A stretch of DNA of 64,000 nucleotides from CAWJMD01 sp963845675. Lineage in GTDB: Bacteria; Actinomycetota; Actinomycetes; Actinomycetales; CAWJMD01. Shown here in pieces: positions 8,225-17,689 of the stretch. How positions within the stretch are numbered: the first letter of the stretch is position 1; each line of letters opens with the position of its first letter. Location: contig CAWJSX010000001.1 of NCBI GenBank assembly GCA_963845675.1, forward strand, positions 1,116,001 to 1,180,000, written 5' to 3'. Below the pieces are notes generated by a model. It ran no database searches. It was not told the origin of the DNA and saw only the letters and a list, made by a program, of their open reading frames with translations. The position numbers were made by a program, and so were the translations under genes.

Positions 8225-9492
8225 GAACTCGCAACCGGCGGCGCCACCGCGTCGGGCTCGAGGGTCTCGACCAGCTCCGGGCGCCAGCCGTCCCCGTCGG
8301 CCACCAGGCGTGCCTGGAACATGGGCTGCAGCACGGCATGGTCCTCGGCGCGGATCGTGAGCTGCCCCTTGGGCCCCTCGAACGTCCAGCCCTCGAGGGC
8401 CTCGACCATGCCGTCGACCTCGTCGGGCGACTCGCTGAGCGCGTGCACGACCATCTGCGCGGCCACGAACCCGTCGTTCGTGAACAGGTCAACCTGCTCG
8501 CCGGCGGAGCCCAGGCTCTCCGCGAGCGCGTTGTAGGCCTCGTTGTCGCCGGCGCCGTCGAAGAAGTGGGACAAGAAGCTGATCTGCGCCGCTGACTCGC
8601 CGAACGCCGGGTAGGAGGCCTTGATGTCGAGCCCGGTGACGACCGTCGTGGCCTCGAACGCCCCCTGCTGCTGGAGTGACTGCCACATCTGGCTCGCGTT
8701 GGCTCCGGCCCATGCGACGAAGAGCAGGTCGGGGGCGCCGTCGACCGCCTGGCGCGCGAACGGGGTGAGGTCGGTCGCCGTGGCGTTCACCGGCAGAGCG
8801 GTGACCGTCGCCCCCTGTGCGCCGAGGACGGCCTCGACGGCGGCGACGTTGGCCTGCCCGAATGCGCTGTCCTGCGCGAAGACGGTCACCTTCTTGCCCT
8901 TCACGTCGCCGAGGAAGGTCGCCGCCGTGAGGATGTCCTGGTAGGTCTGCCGCCCTGAGCGGAAGGTGTGGTCGTTGACGCCGGTCAGGCCGTCTGTCGC
9001 CGCGGGACCCGAGATGAACAGCACGCCGTTCTCCTCGGCCAGCGGGGCGACCTGCAGGGCGACGCCCGACGACGTCGACCCCGCCAGCACCTTCGTGCCT
9101 TGACCGATCAGGTCGGTCGCGGCCGCCACGGCCTTGGCGGGGTCGCCTGCGTCGTCCACCTCGGAGACGTCGATGTCACGCCCGTCGACCTGGCCGGTAC
9201 CGTCCGTGGCGTAGTCGAGCCCGGCGTGGAACCCCTCGAGGTACTGCTGCCCGTACGTGGCCAGCGGACCGGTCTTGGAGTAGACGAGGCCGACGGGGAT
9301 CGGCTCCGATCCCCGGCTCTCGCCGACGCCCTCGGTACCCGGTTCACCGGCAGCTCCCGGTGAACCCGGCGAGCCGCAGGCGGCAAGGGCGAGCGCGAGC
9401 CCTGCAGCCGCGACGGCCACCACCGGGCCACCGCGAACGCCCCGGACGGTGGACGGGTTCTGGCGGGTCGGCACCGACCGGGTCAGGCGCAT
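8221..9492 (-). CDS. ABC transporter substrate-binding lipoprotein, LivK/amide-binding type
   Basis: 423 residues. Signal peptide with lipobox LAACGS (Cys about residue 40), so anchored outside the membrane. The mature part is a type I periplasmic-binding fold of the Leu/Ile/Val-amide family (Peripla_BP_6): IPVGLVYSKTGPLATYGQQ at the start, then VSEVDDAGDPAKAVAAATDL and GSTSSGVALQVAPLAEENG. First gene of the operon livK-G-F-H-M-hydrolase. A clear AAGGAG ribosome site lies about 7 nt before ATG 9492. Ligand not predictable: amino acid, amide or a small acid. Confidence 0.9.
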   Translation of the reverse strand: MRLTRSVPTRQNPSTVRGVRGGPVVAVAAAGLALALAACGSPGSPGAAGEPGTEGVGESRGSEPIPVGLVYSKTGPLATYGQQYLEGFHAGLDYATDGTGQVDGRDIDVSEVDDAGDPAKAVAAATDLIGQGTKVLAGSTSSGVALQVAPLAEENGVLFISGPAATDGLTGVNDHTFRSGRQTYQDILTAATFLGDVKGKKVTVFAQDSAFGQANVAAVEAVLGAQGATVTALPVNATATDLTPFARQAVDGAPDLLFVAWAGANASQMWQSLQQQGAFEATTVVTGLDIKASYPAFGESAAQISFLSHFFDGAGDNEAYNALAESLGSAGEQVDLFTNDGFVAAQMVVHALSESPDEVDGMVEALEGWTFEGPKGQLTIRAEDHAVLQPMFQARLVADGDGWRPELVETLEPDAVAPPVASS

Positions 9493-9702
9493 CTGTTCTC
9501 CTTCAGGCGGGGCGGGAGCGTCCTCGTCGTTCGGACGCTAACGTGCAGCGCGTCGCGTGCCCTATGTGGCGCGCACCCACAAGGCGAGGTCCGAGGGTGT
9601 GCGATATGGACCGTTGGTCCGGTCGGGAACTCCGGGACGGTCGCCGTGCGCCCGTCCGGGTGTTGGGACCGTCGTGGTCTCGGCGGACGCGACCCCGACG
9701 GC

Positions 9703-9708
9703 TACGGT
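9703..9708 (+). promoter_or_regulatory. Leaderless-type -10 box (TACGGT)
   Basis: TACGGT ends six bases before GTG 9715, the arrangement of actinobacterial leaderless promoters; no Shine-Dalgarno is present. It supports the GTG start. In the same divergent gap (9493-9714) a small GGACC-GTT-GGTCC palindrome sits at 9608-9620, with no clear role. Confidence 0.5.
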
Positions 9709-9714
9709 GAACCC

Positions 9715-10626
9715 GTGGCGGACGAACAGCTCCCCGAGGTGGCGCTGCGTCGCGCCGTGCTCGCGGTGAGCGTGCTCGACGACATCGACCTGACGCCCCG
9801 GGCGCAGGGGGTCGTGCTCGACGGTCGGGACGGCTCGCTGCCGGTACGGCTGTCCTGGCGCGTGGTCGCCACCGCCCACGGACCCGGCCCCGCCGGGTCG
9901 CCCGTCGCCCACCGCCGCCTGTCACTCTGCCTGCGGATGCACCGCGTGGTGGCAGACCTCGGACCGGACGCGGCCAAGGTCCTGCGTCGTGCGACGCGCG
10001 CTCTCGCGCTACCCCCCGACCACGCGATCCACCCGGGGACGGGCTGGGTCCGGGAACGGCCCCTCGGCGGGGCCCTCGAGCTCGGCACCGGCGTGGTCGG
10101 GCTGCTGTCGAGCAGTGACGAGGTGCTGCCGCTGCCATCGTCGGTCGCGTGGGCGGCCGGGCTCGACCTGGGCACGTGGTGGCCGCAGATGGTGGCCCAC
10201 GCCGAAGGCATGGGCCACCTCGCCGTCAGCCGGCTCAGGCGCGACCACCACCCCCGCGGGGCCGTGGGTGCTGCGGTCACCGACGAGCAGGCGGTGCTGC
10301 GTCCCGTCGGCGGCGTCGACGTACCGACCCTGCTGACCACGCGGTCCGTGCGCCGCTACCTCGCGGCCTCGGACGGCTCGGGGATGCGGGCGCTGGCCGC
10401 CCCGATGCGCAGCCGCGGCTGGTACGACCTCGCCCGCGTCGACCCGGCGTTCGTGTCCGCGGCCTGGGCCGCGACCGACGAGTGGGAACGGGGGCTGAGA
10501 CGTCCCCTGCTGGTCACGGCCGACGAGGTCGTGCTCGCGCCGACGGGCGGCAACACCCTGCACGCCGTGCTGTCCGACCCGGTGCGGCTGACCCCGCCGG
10601 TCGCCCGCGACGTCCGCTACCGCTGA
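9715..10626 (+). CDS. Conserved hypothetical protein convergent with dxs
   Basis: 303 residues, intact, family not recognised. Soluble, rich in Ala, Val, Leu and Arg, without signal peptide or membrane segments. Motif-like stretches: LGTWWPQMVAHAEGMGHLAV, SRGWYDLARVDPAFV and APTGGNTLHAVLSDPVRL near the C-terminus. The clean continuous frame and start behind a leaderless -10 box argue that it is real. It ends 10 bp from the convergent dxs gene, with no terminator between. Function unknown. Confidence 0.75.
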   Translation: MADEQLPEVALRRAVLAVSVLDDIDLTPRAQGVVLDGRDGSLPVRLSWRVVATAHGPGPAGSPVAHRRLSLCLRMHRVVADLGPDAAKVLRRATRALALPPDHAIHPGTGWVRERPLGGALELGTGVVGLLSSSDEVLPLPSSVAWAAGLDLGTWWPQMVAHAEGMGHLAVSRLRRDHHPRGAVGAAVTDEQAVLRPVGGVDVPTLLTTRSVRRYLAASDGSGMRALAAPMRSRGWYDLARVDPAFVSAAWAATDEWERGLRRPLLVTADEVVLAPTGGNTLHAVLSDPVRLTPPVARDVRYR

Positions 10627-10636
10627 GGCGGCCGGG

Positions 10637-12543
10637 TCACTGCTGGCGGAGCGGTGACTCCTGCTGCGCGTCGGCGTCCAGGCCGGCCATGCGGCCGGCG
10701 ACGTCACGCGCCACGTCCTGCGCGGTCAGCCCGATCTGGGAGAGCACCTCGCCTCGGCTGCCGTGGTCGAGGAAACGGCACGGGACGCCGACCTCGTGGA
10801 GGGGCGTGTCGATGGCTGCGTCGAGCATCGTCTGGCGCAGCCGCGTGCCCACGCCACCCACGCGCACGCCGTCCTCCAGCGTCACGACGAACCGGTGCGT
10901 CCGCGCCATCTCGAGGAGCACGGGGTTCACGGGCAGAGCCCAGCGCGGGTCGACGACGGTGGCACCGATGCCTTGCGCCGCAAGCCGTTCCGCGACCTCG
11001 AGCGCGGTGACGGCGAGCGAACCGATGCTCACGACCAGCACGTCCGTGGCGGCACCGCGGTACAGGACGTCCACCCCGCCCACGCGCTCGAGCGCGTCGA
11101 TGTCAGGAGGGACGGCGTCGCGGGCGATCCGGAGCACGGTCGGGGCGTCCTGGACGTCGACGGCCTCGCGCAGCTCCTCGACCAGACGTGCTCGGTCCCG
11201 TGGGGCCGCGATGCGGATGCCGGGGACCACCTGCAGGATCGACAGGTCCCACATGCCGTGGTGCGACGCACCGTCGGGTCCGGTCACCCCGGCACGGTCC
11301 AGGACGAACGTCACGCCCGCCTTGTGCAGCGCCACGTCCATCAGCACCTGGTCGAAGGCGCGGTTGAGGAACGTCGCGTAGACGGCCACGACCGGGTGCA
11401 GGCCGGCGAACGCCATCCCGGCGGCGCTGGTGACGGCGTGCTGCTCCGCGATGCCCACGTCGAAGACCCGCTCGGGGTACTCCGCGGCGAACTTGTGCAG
11501 CCCCACCGGGATCAGCATCGCGGCGGTGATGCCGACGACGTCGCTGCGGTCCCGACCGACGTTGACCATCTCGTCGGCGAAGGTCGCGGTCCACGAGGCG
11601 CCGGACGCCGAGACGGCGCGGCCGGTCTCCGGGTCGATCACGCCCACCGCGTGGAACTGGTCCGCCTCGTCGTTCATCGCCGGCGGGTACCCGTTGCCCT
11701 TCCGCGTGAGGACGTGCACGATCACGGGCCCGCCGTACGCCTTGGCGCGTCGCAGCGCGTGCTCGACGTCCGCCGGGTCGTGCCCGTCGACGGGGCCGAT
11801 GTACTTCAGCCCGAGGTCCTCGAAGAGCCCCTGCGGGGCCACGATGTCCTTGAGGCCCTTCTTGACGCCGTGCAGCGCCTCGTAGGCGAGCCGCCCCGGC
11901 GCGCCGCTCCGCTGCAGCGTCTGCTTGCCCCAGTCGAGGAACCGTTCGTAGCCGCGGGTCGTGCGCAGCGTCGCCAGGTGGTGCGCCATGCCGCCGATCG
12001 TCGGCGCGTACGACCGCTCGTTGTCGTTGACGACCACGACCAGCTTGCGGTCCTGGCCGTGGCGATGTTGTTGAGGGCCTCCCAGGCCATGCCGCCGGTC
12101 AGGGCACCGTCACCGATCACCGCCACGGTGTAGCGGTCGCTCTCGCCCTTCAGCGCACGGGCCCGGGCGATGCCGTCGGCCCAGGAGAGCGACGCTGACG
12201 CGTGGGAGTTCTCCACCACGTCGTGCTCGGACTCGGCCCTCGACGGGTAACCCGACAGGCCACCCTTGGTGCGCAGACCGGAGAAGTCCTGACGTCCCGT
12301 GAGCAGCTTGTGCACGTAGGACTGGTGGCCCGTGTCGAAGACGACGGTGTCGCGCGGCGACTCGAACGCCCGGTGGATGGCGATGGTGAGCTCGACCACG
12401 CCGAGGTTCGGACCCAGGTGGCCGCCGGTGCGGGAGACCTCGGCGATGAGGTGCGCCCGGATCTCCGCGGCGAGCTCGGGCACCTGCTCCGGCGACAGCG
12501 CCCTGACGTCCTTGGGGGAACGGATCCCCGTCAGCAACGTCAT
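10637..12543 (-). CDS. dxs: 1-deoxy-D-xylulose-5-phosphate synthase (one frameshift)
   Basis: About 635 residues, the usual Dxs length. Condenses pyruvate and glyceraldehyde 3-phosphate to DXP, the first step of the MEP isoprenoid pathway and a source for thiamine and pyridoxal. Visible: RTGGHLGPNLGVVELTIA, TPP-binding GDGALTGGMAWEALNNI, GLFEDLGLKYIGPVDGHD, the transketolase central domain with GIAEQHAVTSAAGMA and VLDRAGVTGPDGASHHGMWD, and the C-terminal transketolase domain. ATG 12543 has GGGAG at good spacing. The frame breaks near 12055 (GG where GGG is expected on the plus strand), inside the TPP-binding domain of an essential enzyme; sequencing error is the likeliest cause. Confidence 0.93.
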
Positions 12544-12603
12544 GCCACGCTCCCTGGTCGTCGGGGGCCACTTGGGTCGGGCGGCCGGGCCTTGAGTCTA
12601 AAT

Positions 12604-12618
12604 GCGGGGGCGCCCCGC
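12604..12618. terminator. Short GC hairpin between dxs and the 126-residue gene
   Basis: GCGGGG (12604-12609) pairs with CCCCGC (12613-12618) over a 3-nt loop. It lies just beyond the 3' end (12635) of the minus-strand gene upstream of dxs and could be a weak terminator; there is no T run. Confidence 0.3.
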
Positions 12619-12634
12619 GCGCGCCGAGCCCCGC

Positions 12635-13015
12635 TCAGAGCCGGGGGACGAAGTCCTGTCCGCGCAGGGCCCGCTCCACGAGCATCACCGCGTGGGCGCA
12701 ACGGGAGAGCCGCGCGGCCTCGGCCTCCAGGACCTGGATGCCCTCGCTGACGACAGGACCGGGCACGTACCCGGCCAGGTCCGCCCGCAGCTGGGCCACC
12801 GCGGTCGCCACGCCGGCCTGCTGCGCCGCGACGTGCCGCGCCGTCAACCTGACCATCAGCAGCGGGTGCCGCTGGAGCAGGGGGTAGCCGCGGTACTCGT
12901 GCGGGCAGAGGTCGAGCAGCCAGGCCACCGCACGCCGCTCCCAGCCGCGGACGGCCGGGGGCGGGACCTCGGAGGGCCACCCGGGTGGCAGGTACGCGCT
13001 CACCGCGCCCAGCAT
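12635..13015 (-). CDS. Conserved hypothetical protein, 126 residues
   Basis: Intact small protein, family not recognised. Begins MLGAVSAYLPPGWPSEVPPP, followed by RGWERRAVAWLLDLCPHEYRG and a helical Arg/Ala/Leu-rich C-terminus (SRCAHAVMLVERALRGQDFV). No signal or membrane segment. ATG 13015 fits the proline-rich beginning; GTG 13003 is an alternative. Transcribed toward dxs with a 91-bp gap. I have no functional prediction. Confidence 0.65.
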   Translation of the reverse strand: MLGAVSAYLPPGWPSEVPPPAVRGWERRAVAWLLDLCPHEYRGYPLLQRHPLLMVRLTARHVAAQQAGVATAVAQLRADLAGYVPGPVVSEGIQVLEAEAARLSRCAHAVMLVERALRGQDFVPRL

Positions 13016-13052
13016 GCCGGGATCTCGGCATGCCGGGCACTCGAGCCCGTGA

Positions 13053-14325
13053 TCAGGCGATGCCGGCCCGCGCACGTCCACGCCGCGACAGCGCGTCGAC
13101 GATGACCGCCACGAGCAGCACCGCACCGGTGACCATGAAGCGGATCGACGAGTCGAGGTTCAGCAGCGTGAGGCCGTTCGAGATCGACTGGATCACGAGG
13201 ATGCCGAGCAGCGCCGGAGTAGGCGCTGCCCGCGTCCGCCGAAGAGGCTGGTGCCGCCGATCACGGCCGCGGCGATGGCGTTGAGGTTGGTGTCGGCGCC
13301 ACCGCTGGCCTGGTTCGCGGCGGCGAGGCGTCCGGCCGCCAGCACGCCACCGAGCGCCGCGAACATCGACGTGAGGATGAAGACCTGCAGGTAGACGCGG
13401 CGCACCTTGATGCCCGCGCGTCGTGCCGCCTCGACGTTGCCGCCGACGGCGAAGATGTCGCGCCCCCACTGGGTCTTGCGCAGCAGCAGGTCCATCGATC
13501 ACGACGAGCGCGACGAAGAGCACGAACGACAGCCCGACCCCGCGGTCACGGTTGAGCACGAAGGCCCCGACCATGCAGCAGCGGCACCGATGGCGACCGC
13601 CCGCAGCACGATCACGGTCACGGGAGTGCCTGAGAGCCCTGCGGCCGCCGGCGGCGAGCGCCCGATCACCTCGCTGCCGATCGCACGAGCACCACGACCA
13701 GCGACGAGCCCGTAGGCGGTCGCCGGGGTGAGGAACATGCTCTGGCTGAACCGGACGATGCCCGACTGGAAGGGCAGGTTGATCGTGCCCGTGTCACCCA
13801 GCACGAACAGCTGTAACCCGAGTACTGCGAGCAGTCCTGCCAAGGTGACGACGAAGCTGGGTACCCCGAACGTCGTGTAGAGCATCCCGTAGACGGCACC
13901 GATCGCCGCCCCGGCCGCCAGCGCGGCGACGATCGCGAGCACCAGCGGCATCTGCTGCTGCACGAAGAGGACCGCCAGGACGGCCGAGGACAGGCCGCTC
14001 ACCGACCCGACGGACAGGTCGATCTCACCCAGGAGCAGCACCAGCACCACGCCGATCGCGATCGTGCCGACCGCCGCCGACTGCAGGGCGAGGTTGACCA
14101 GGTTGCGGCTCGACAGGAAGTTCGGGTTGAGGAGTCCGAACGCCGACCCAGATCACCGACCAGTCCGACGACGACAGGCAGGGACCCGAGGTCACCGGAA
14201 CGCACCCGGGTGCGGAAGGCGTCCAGCCTGGCCCCTGATCGCCACGCTCGGCGATCAGCCGCTCGTCCAGCATGGTCGAGCGGCACCGCGGCGGCGGCGT
14301 GCTCGCTCTCGGCGGGCGTGCTCAC
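13053..14325 (-). CDS. Sugar ABC transporter permease, xylose/ribose (XylH/RbsC) type, heavily frameshifted
   Basis: About 420 residues after joining at least five frames. Begins at GTG 14325, overlapping the ATPase stop (GTGA). Recognisable pieces in order: FGLLNPNFLSSRNLVNLALQ, GVVLVLLLGEIDLSVGSVSG (the BPD_transp_2 hallmark), YTTFGVPSFVVTLAGLLAVL, AVGGNVEAARRAGIKVRRVY, LNAIAAAVIGGTSLFGGRG, and NLDSSIRFMVTGAVLLVAVI at the C-terminus. Breaks fall near 14170-14200, 13690, 13580, 13495 and 13225. The spread of conserved motifs over different frames shows the gene was whole; indel errors explain the damage. Forms the channel for the neighbouring ATPase and binding protein. Confidence 0.82.
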
Positions 14326-15149
14326 GACTCCGTCCTCCGTCCGGCCGGCCGCTGCGCGACGTGTCACTGCGTTGTCCGTGGCTCCGGTGATGGCGGCGAT
14401 GATCTCCTCGTAGGAGACGTCCGCGACGCGGAAGACACCGTTGTTGCGGCCGAGGCGCATCACGGCCACCCGGTCGGCCACCGCCTGCACGTCCGCCATG
14501 TTGTGGCTGATCACGACGACGGCGAGACCGCGCGGCGCGGAGCCTCTCGATGAGGTTCAGGACCTCTGCGGTCTGCGCGACGCCGAGCGCCGCGGTCGGC
14601 TCGTCGAGCATCACCAGGCGTGGCTCACCGAGGAGGGACCTGGCGATGGCCACGGTCTGTCGCTGACCTCCGGAGAGCGAGGCGACGGGGATGCGGACGG
14701 AGGGGATCTTGGCCGAGAGCTGGCGCAGCAGCTCCCACGACCGCTTCTCCATGCCGACCTCGTCGAGGATGCCGCGGTTCCGCTCCTCCCGTCCGAGGAA
14801 CAGGTTGGCGACGACGTCGAGGTTGTCGCACAGGGCCAGGTCCTGGAAGACGGTCGCGATGCCGAGCTTCCGCGCCGCTGCAGGGTGACGTGATGTGGAC
14901 CTTGCGGCCCTGCACTGTCACGTCGCCGCCGTCGGGGGTGTAGACGCCGGCCATCACCTTGACCAGCGTCGACTTGCCGGCGCCGTTGTCGCCGACGAGC
15001 GCCATCACCTCGCCGGCCTTCACCTCGAGGTCGACGCCGCTCAGGGCCTGGACGGCTCCGAATCGCTTGGTGACGCCCGTCAGCTCGAGAACCGGTGGCT
15101 GCTCACCGGTGTCGTGCGAGGGGACGTTCTCGGTCACGGTCGTGCTCAT
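14322..15149 (-). CDS. Sugar ABC transporter ATP-binding protein, single ABC domain (frameshifted)
   Basis: About 275 residues: a single ABC cassette, unlike the double-cassette XylG/RbsA of proteobacteria (about 500 residues). Walker A GDNGAGKSTLVKV, signature LSGGQRQTVAIARSLL, Walker B LVMLDEPTAALGV, switch ISHNM. C-terminal MRLGRNNGVFRVADVSYEEI is typical of actinobacterial FrcA/XylG-like ATPases. Starts at ATG 15149. Breaks near 14880, 14540 and between about 14330 and 14400; the stop at 14322-14324 is inferred from its overlap with the permease start. Energises the sugar importer encoded around it. Confidence 0.85.
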
Positions 15150-15267
15150 GTCGAGGATCCTCACTGTCGGGGTGACGGGGTGCCCCGGCCGGCCGTCCGT
15201 GAGGACGACCGACCGGGGCGGCGCCGTTGAGGCGCTTCGTGCCACGCGCTGTCTCAGCTCGGCTGGG

Positions 15268-16376
15268 TCAGCTGATGCCGGCCTCGGTGCACGCGGCCGC
15301 GAACTCGCCCGCGCAGATCTCGTCGACGGTGTAGAACTCGTCCTTGACGATCGTGTCGGCGACGTTGTCCTTGGTCACCGCGACGGCTCGAGCAGCACGG
15401 ACGGGATCCCGTTGACCTCGTCCTCGGCTACGACCGTCTCGCCGCGCAGCAGCTGCACGGCCATCTCGGCGGCCGCCTCGGCCTCCGGCTTGATCGCCTT
15501 GTAGACGGTCATGTACTGGTCGCCCGAGAGGATCCGCTGGATAGCGGCGAGCTCGGCGTCCTGACCGGTGACGAGCGGCAGCGGCGACAGGCCCGCAGGC
15601 GCGCATGGCGGCGATGGCCCCACCGGCGGTGCCGTCGTTGGCGGCGTAGACGCCGCACGAGCTTGGTCCGGTCGCAGCGTGGCCGAGCTGGCCGTCCATC
15701 CAGTCCTGCGCCTCGTCGGGGCTCCAGTCCGGGGTGTCGAACTCGGCGGCGATCGTGTAGCCGGACGAGTCGAGCACCGAGTGCGCGCCCTTCTTGAACA
15801 GCGTGGCGTTGTTGTCGGTCGGCGAGCCGTTGATCATGACGATGTCGCCGGCGTCGTTGCCCTGCGGCCTTGAGCCCGTCGACGAGCGCGGTTCCCTGCA
15901 GCTCGCCGACCTTCTCGTTGTCGAACGAGATGTAGTAGTCGATCGGCGCGTCGGTGACGAAGCGGTCGTAGCTGATCACGGGGATGTTGGCGTTCTTGGC
16001 GCTGTTGACGATCGTCGCGGCGCTCGCCGAGTCGACCGGGTCGAGCACCATCACGTCGACGCCCTCGGTGAGCGCCGACTCCGCCTGCTGCTGCTGCTTG
16101 GCGGCGTCCTGGTCGGCGTTGGAGTAGAGCACGTTGCAGTCCGGGCAGAGCTCGGCGACCTTCGCCTCGAAGAAGGGTCGGTCGAACGCCTCGTAGCGGG
16201 TGGTCTTCGACTCGGGCAGGAGCAGGGCGATCGTGCCCGAGTCCTTGCCCCCACTGCTGCGTCGAGGTGCCTTCGCCGGTACCCGACGACGACGTGTCCT
16301 GGACGCAGCCGGCGGCGACCGTTGCGGTCACGGCGAGCATTCCGATGAGTACCGCCCGGTGACGGGTGAAACGCAT
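15268..16376 (-). CDS. Sugar-binding lipoprotein of ABC importer, xylose-binding (XylF/ChvE) type, frameshifted
   Basis: About 365 residues across four or more frames. Signal peptide with lipobox VAAGC (Cys about residue 23). Peripla_BP_4 features: ESKTTRYEAFDRPFFEAKV, NVLYSNADQDAAKQQQQ, VMVLDPVDSASAATIVN, VISYDRFVTDAPIDYYISFD, INGSPTDNNATLFKKGAHSV, and VTGQDAELAAIQRILSGDQY then MTVYKAIKPEAEAAAEMAV. The YISFDNEKVGELQG and GDQYMTVYK stretches match xylose-binding XylF/ChvE proteins. ATG 16376 has GGGAG 6 nt upstream. Breaks near 16255, 15865, 15600 and 15390. First gene of the ABC set, downstream of the ROK regulator. Confidence 0.87.
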
Positions 16377-16440
16377 GATGTCTCCCAGATGTGTTGTGAC
16401 TGTCTGACTTATCGGACGACGTACGGGTGGTGCGTCGTGG

Positions 16441-17621
16441 TCAGCCGACGTAGCACCGACCTTGGAGGGGAGCGCCGAGGCGAGCACGAGAGCGACGGCT
16501 CCCGAGCGTCTCGGCTCGGCTGCCCAGCATCCCGGGGACGACCTCGACCTGCCCCACGGTGCTGGGCGTGCCCATCCGCTCGACGGCCTTGCGGACCGGG
16601 CCGAGCAGGATCTCGCCGGCCTCGGCGAGCTGGCCCCCGACGACGACCGTCTCGGGGTTGAGCACGTTGCAGAGCTGGCCGACGGCCAGGCCGATGGCGT
16701 GGCCGGCGTCGCCAAGGACTCGCATGCAGCCGGCGTCACCCGCTCGCGCCCGGGTGATCATCGCGTCCACGTCGAGCTCGCCCTGCGTGGGCGCGAGCAG
16801 GCGCAGCAGGTGACCGCTGCCGGCGATCGTCTCGAGGCAGCCCCGGTTGCCGCATCGGCAGACACTGCCCGACTCGTCGATGGTGACGTGGCCGATCTCG
16901 CCGGCCGCCGCCGTGCGCGCCGCGGTAGAGGCGGCCGTCGAGGACGAGACCGGCGCCGACACCGGACGCGACCTTGAGGTAGATCGCGTGCCGACGTCCG
17001 CGCGCCGCCCCCCACGTGGTCTCGCCGAGCGCACCGAGGTTGGCGTCGTTCTCGACCATGGCGGGGACGCCCCAGGCCCGCTCGAACTGCGCCTGGGCGT
17101 CGACCCCCACCCAGCCGGGCAGGATCGCCGGGCGTACCCGACCGTGCGGGTGCGGTCGTCGATCGGGCCGGGGACGGCCACACCCACCCCGAGCACGCCC
17201 TCGTGGTCCGAACCGTGCTCGGCCAGCAGCTCGTCGCCGAGGCTGAGGCTGGCGACGATGACGGCGTCGACGGAGCTGTCGACGTCGACGTCGACGGTCC
17301 GCTCGCCCAGGACCCGGTGGGTCAGGTCCGCCACGGCGACACGGACGTGGGTGTGACCGATCGCCGACGCCGACGACCAGGCCGTTCTCCCGCGCCAGGC
17401 CCATGCACGCGGCCCCGCCGACCGGCGCCGTCAGCGAGGACGACGAGGCGTCCCTGCGCGGTGAGCTCGCGGACCAGGGTGGAGATGGTGGCGGCCGACA
17501 GACCGGTCTCCCGGGCGACCTCGGCCTGCGTCAGCTGACCGTGGAGACGCAGGGTCGACAGCACTCGCTCGCGATTGGCAACTCGAAGCGATGATGTCGA
17601 TCCTGGCGCCTTTGCCTTCAC
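16441..17621 (-). CDS. ROK-family transcriptional regulator, XylR-like (frameshifted)
   Basis: About 390 residues after joining. N-terminal winged helix (LRVANRERVLSTLRLHGQLT, then QAEVARETGLSAATISTLV) followed by a ROK sugar-kinase-like domain: GVGVAVPGPIDDRTRTVGY, MVENDANLGALGETTWGA, GEIGHVTIDESG and the zinc site CRCGNRGCLET. The C-terminus AVALVLASALPS is read in another frame. Breaks near 17390, 17130, 16920 and 16500. Repressors of this type respond to a sugar and control adjacent transport genes, here the xylose-type importer directly downstream. GTG 17621 follows a TACATT -10 by six bases. Confidence 0.85.
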
Positions 17622-17627
17622 GACTTC

Positions 17628-17633
17628 AATGTA
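17628..17633 (-). promoter_or_regulatory. Leaderless-type -10 box (TACATT) of the ROK gene
   Basis: On the minus strand TACATT lies six bases before GTG 17621, with no Shine-Dalgarno in between. It supports this start and an independent promoter for the regulator and possibly the ABC genes behind it. Confidence 0.5.
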
Positions 17634-17689
17634 AGGCGCTCACGCCGGGTCCGGCGACAAGGACCCGCTCGGCGTCGTTTCGGCAACGA

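Noticed and set aside
9608..9620. GGACC-GTT-GGTCC palindrome upstream of the Liv operon
   Set aside because: Only 5-bp arms in GC-rich DNA and no regulator next to it; too short to call an operator.
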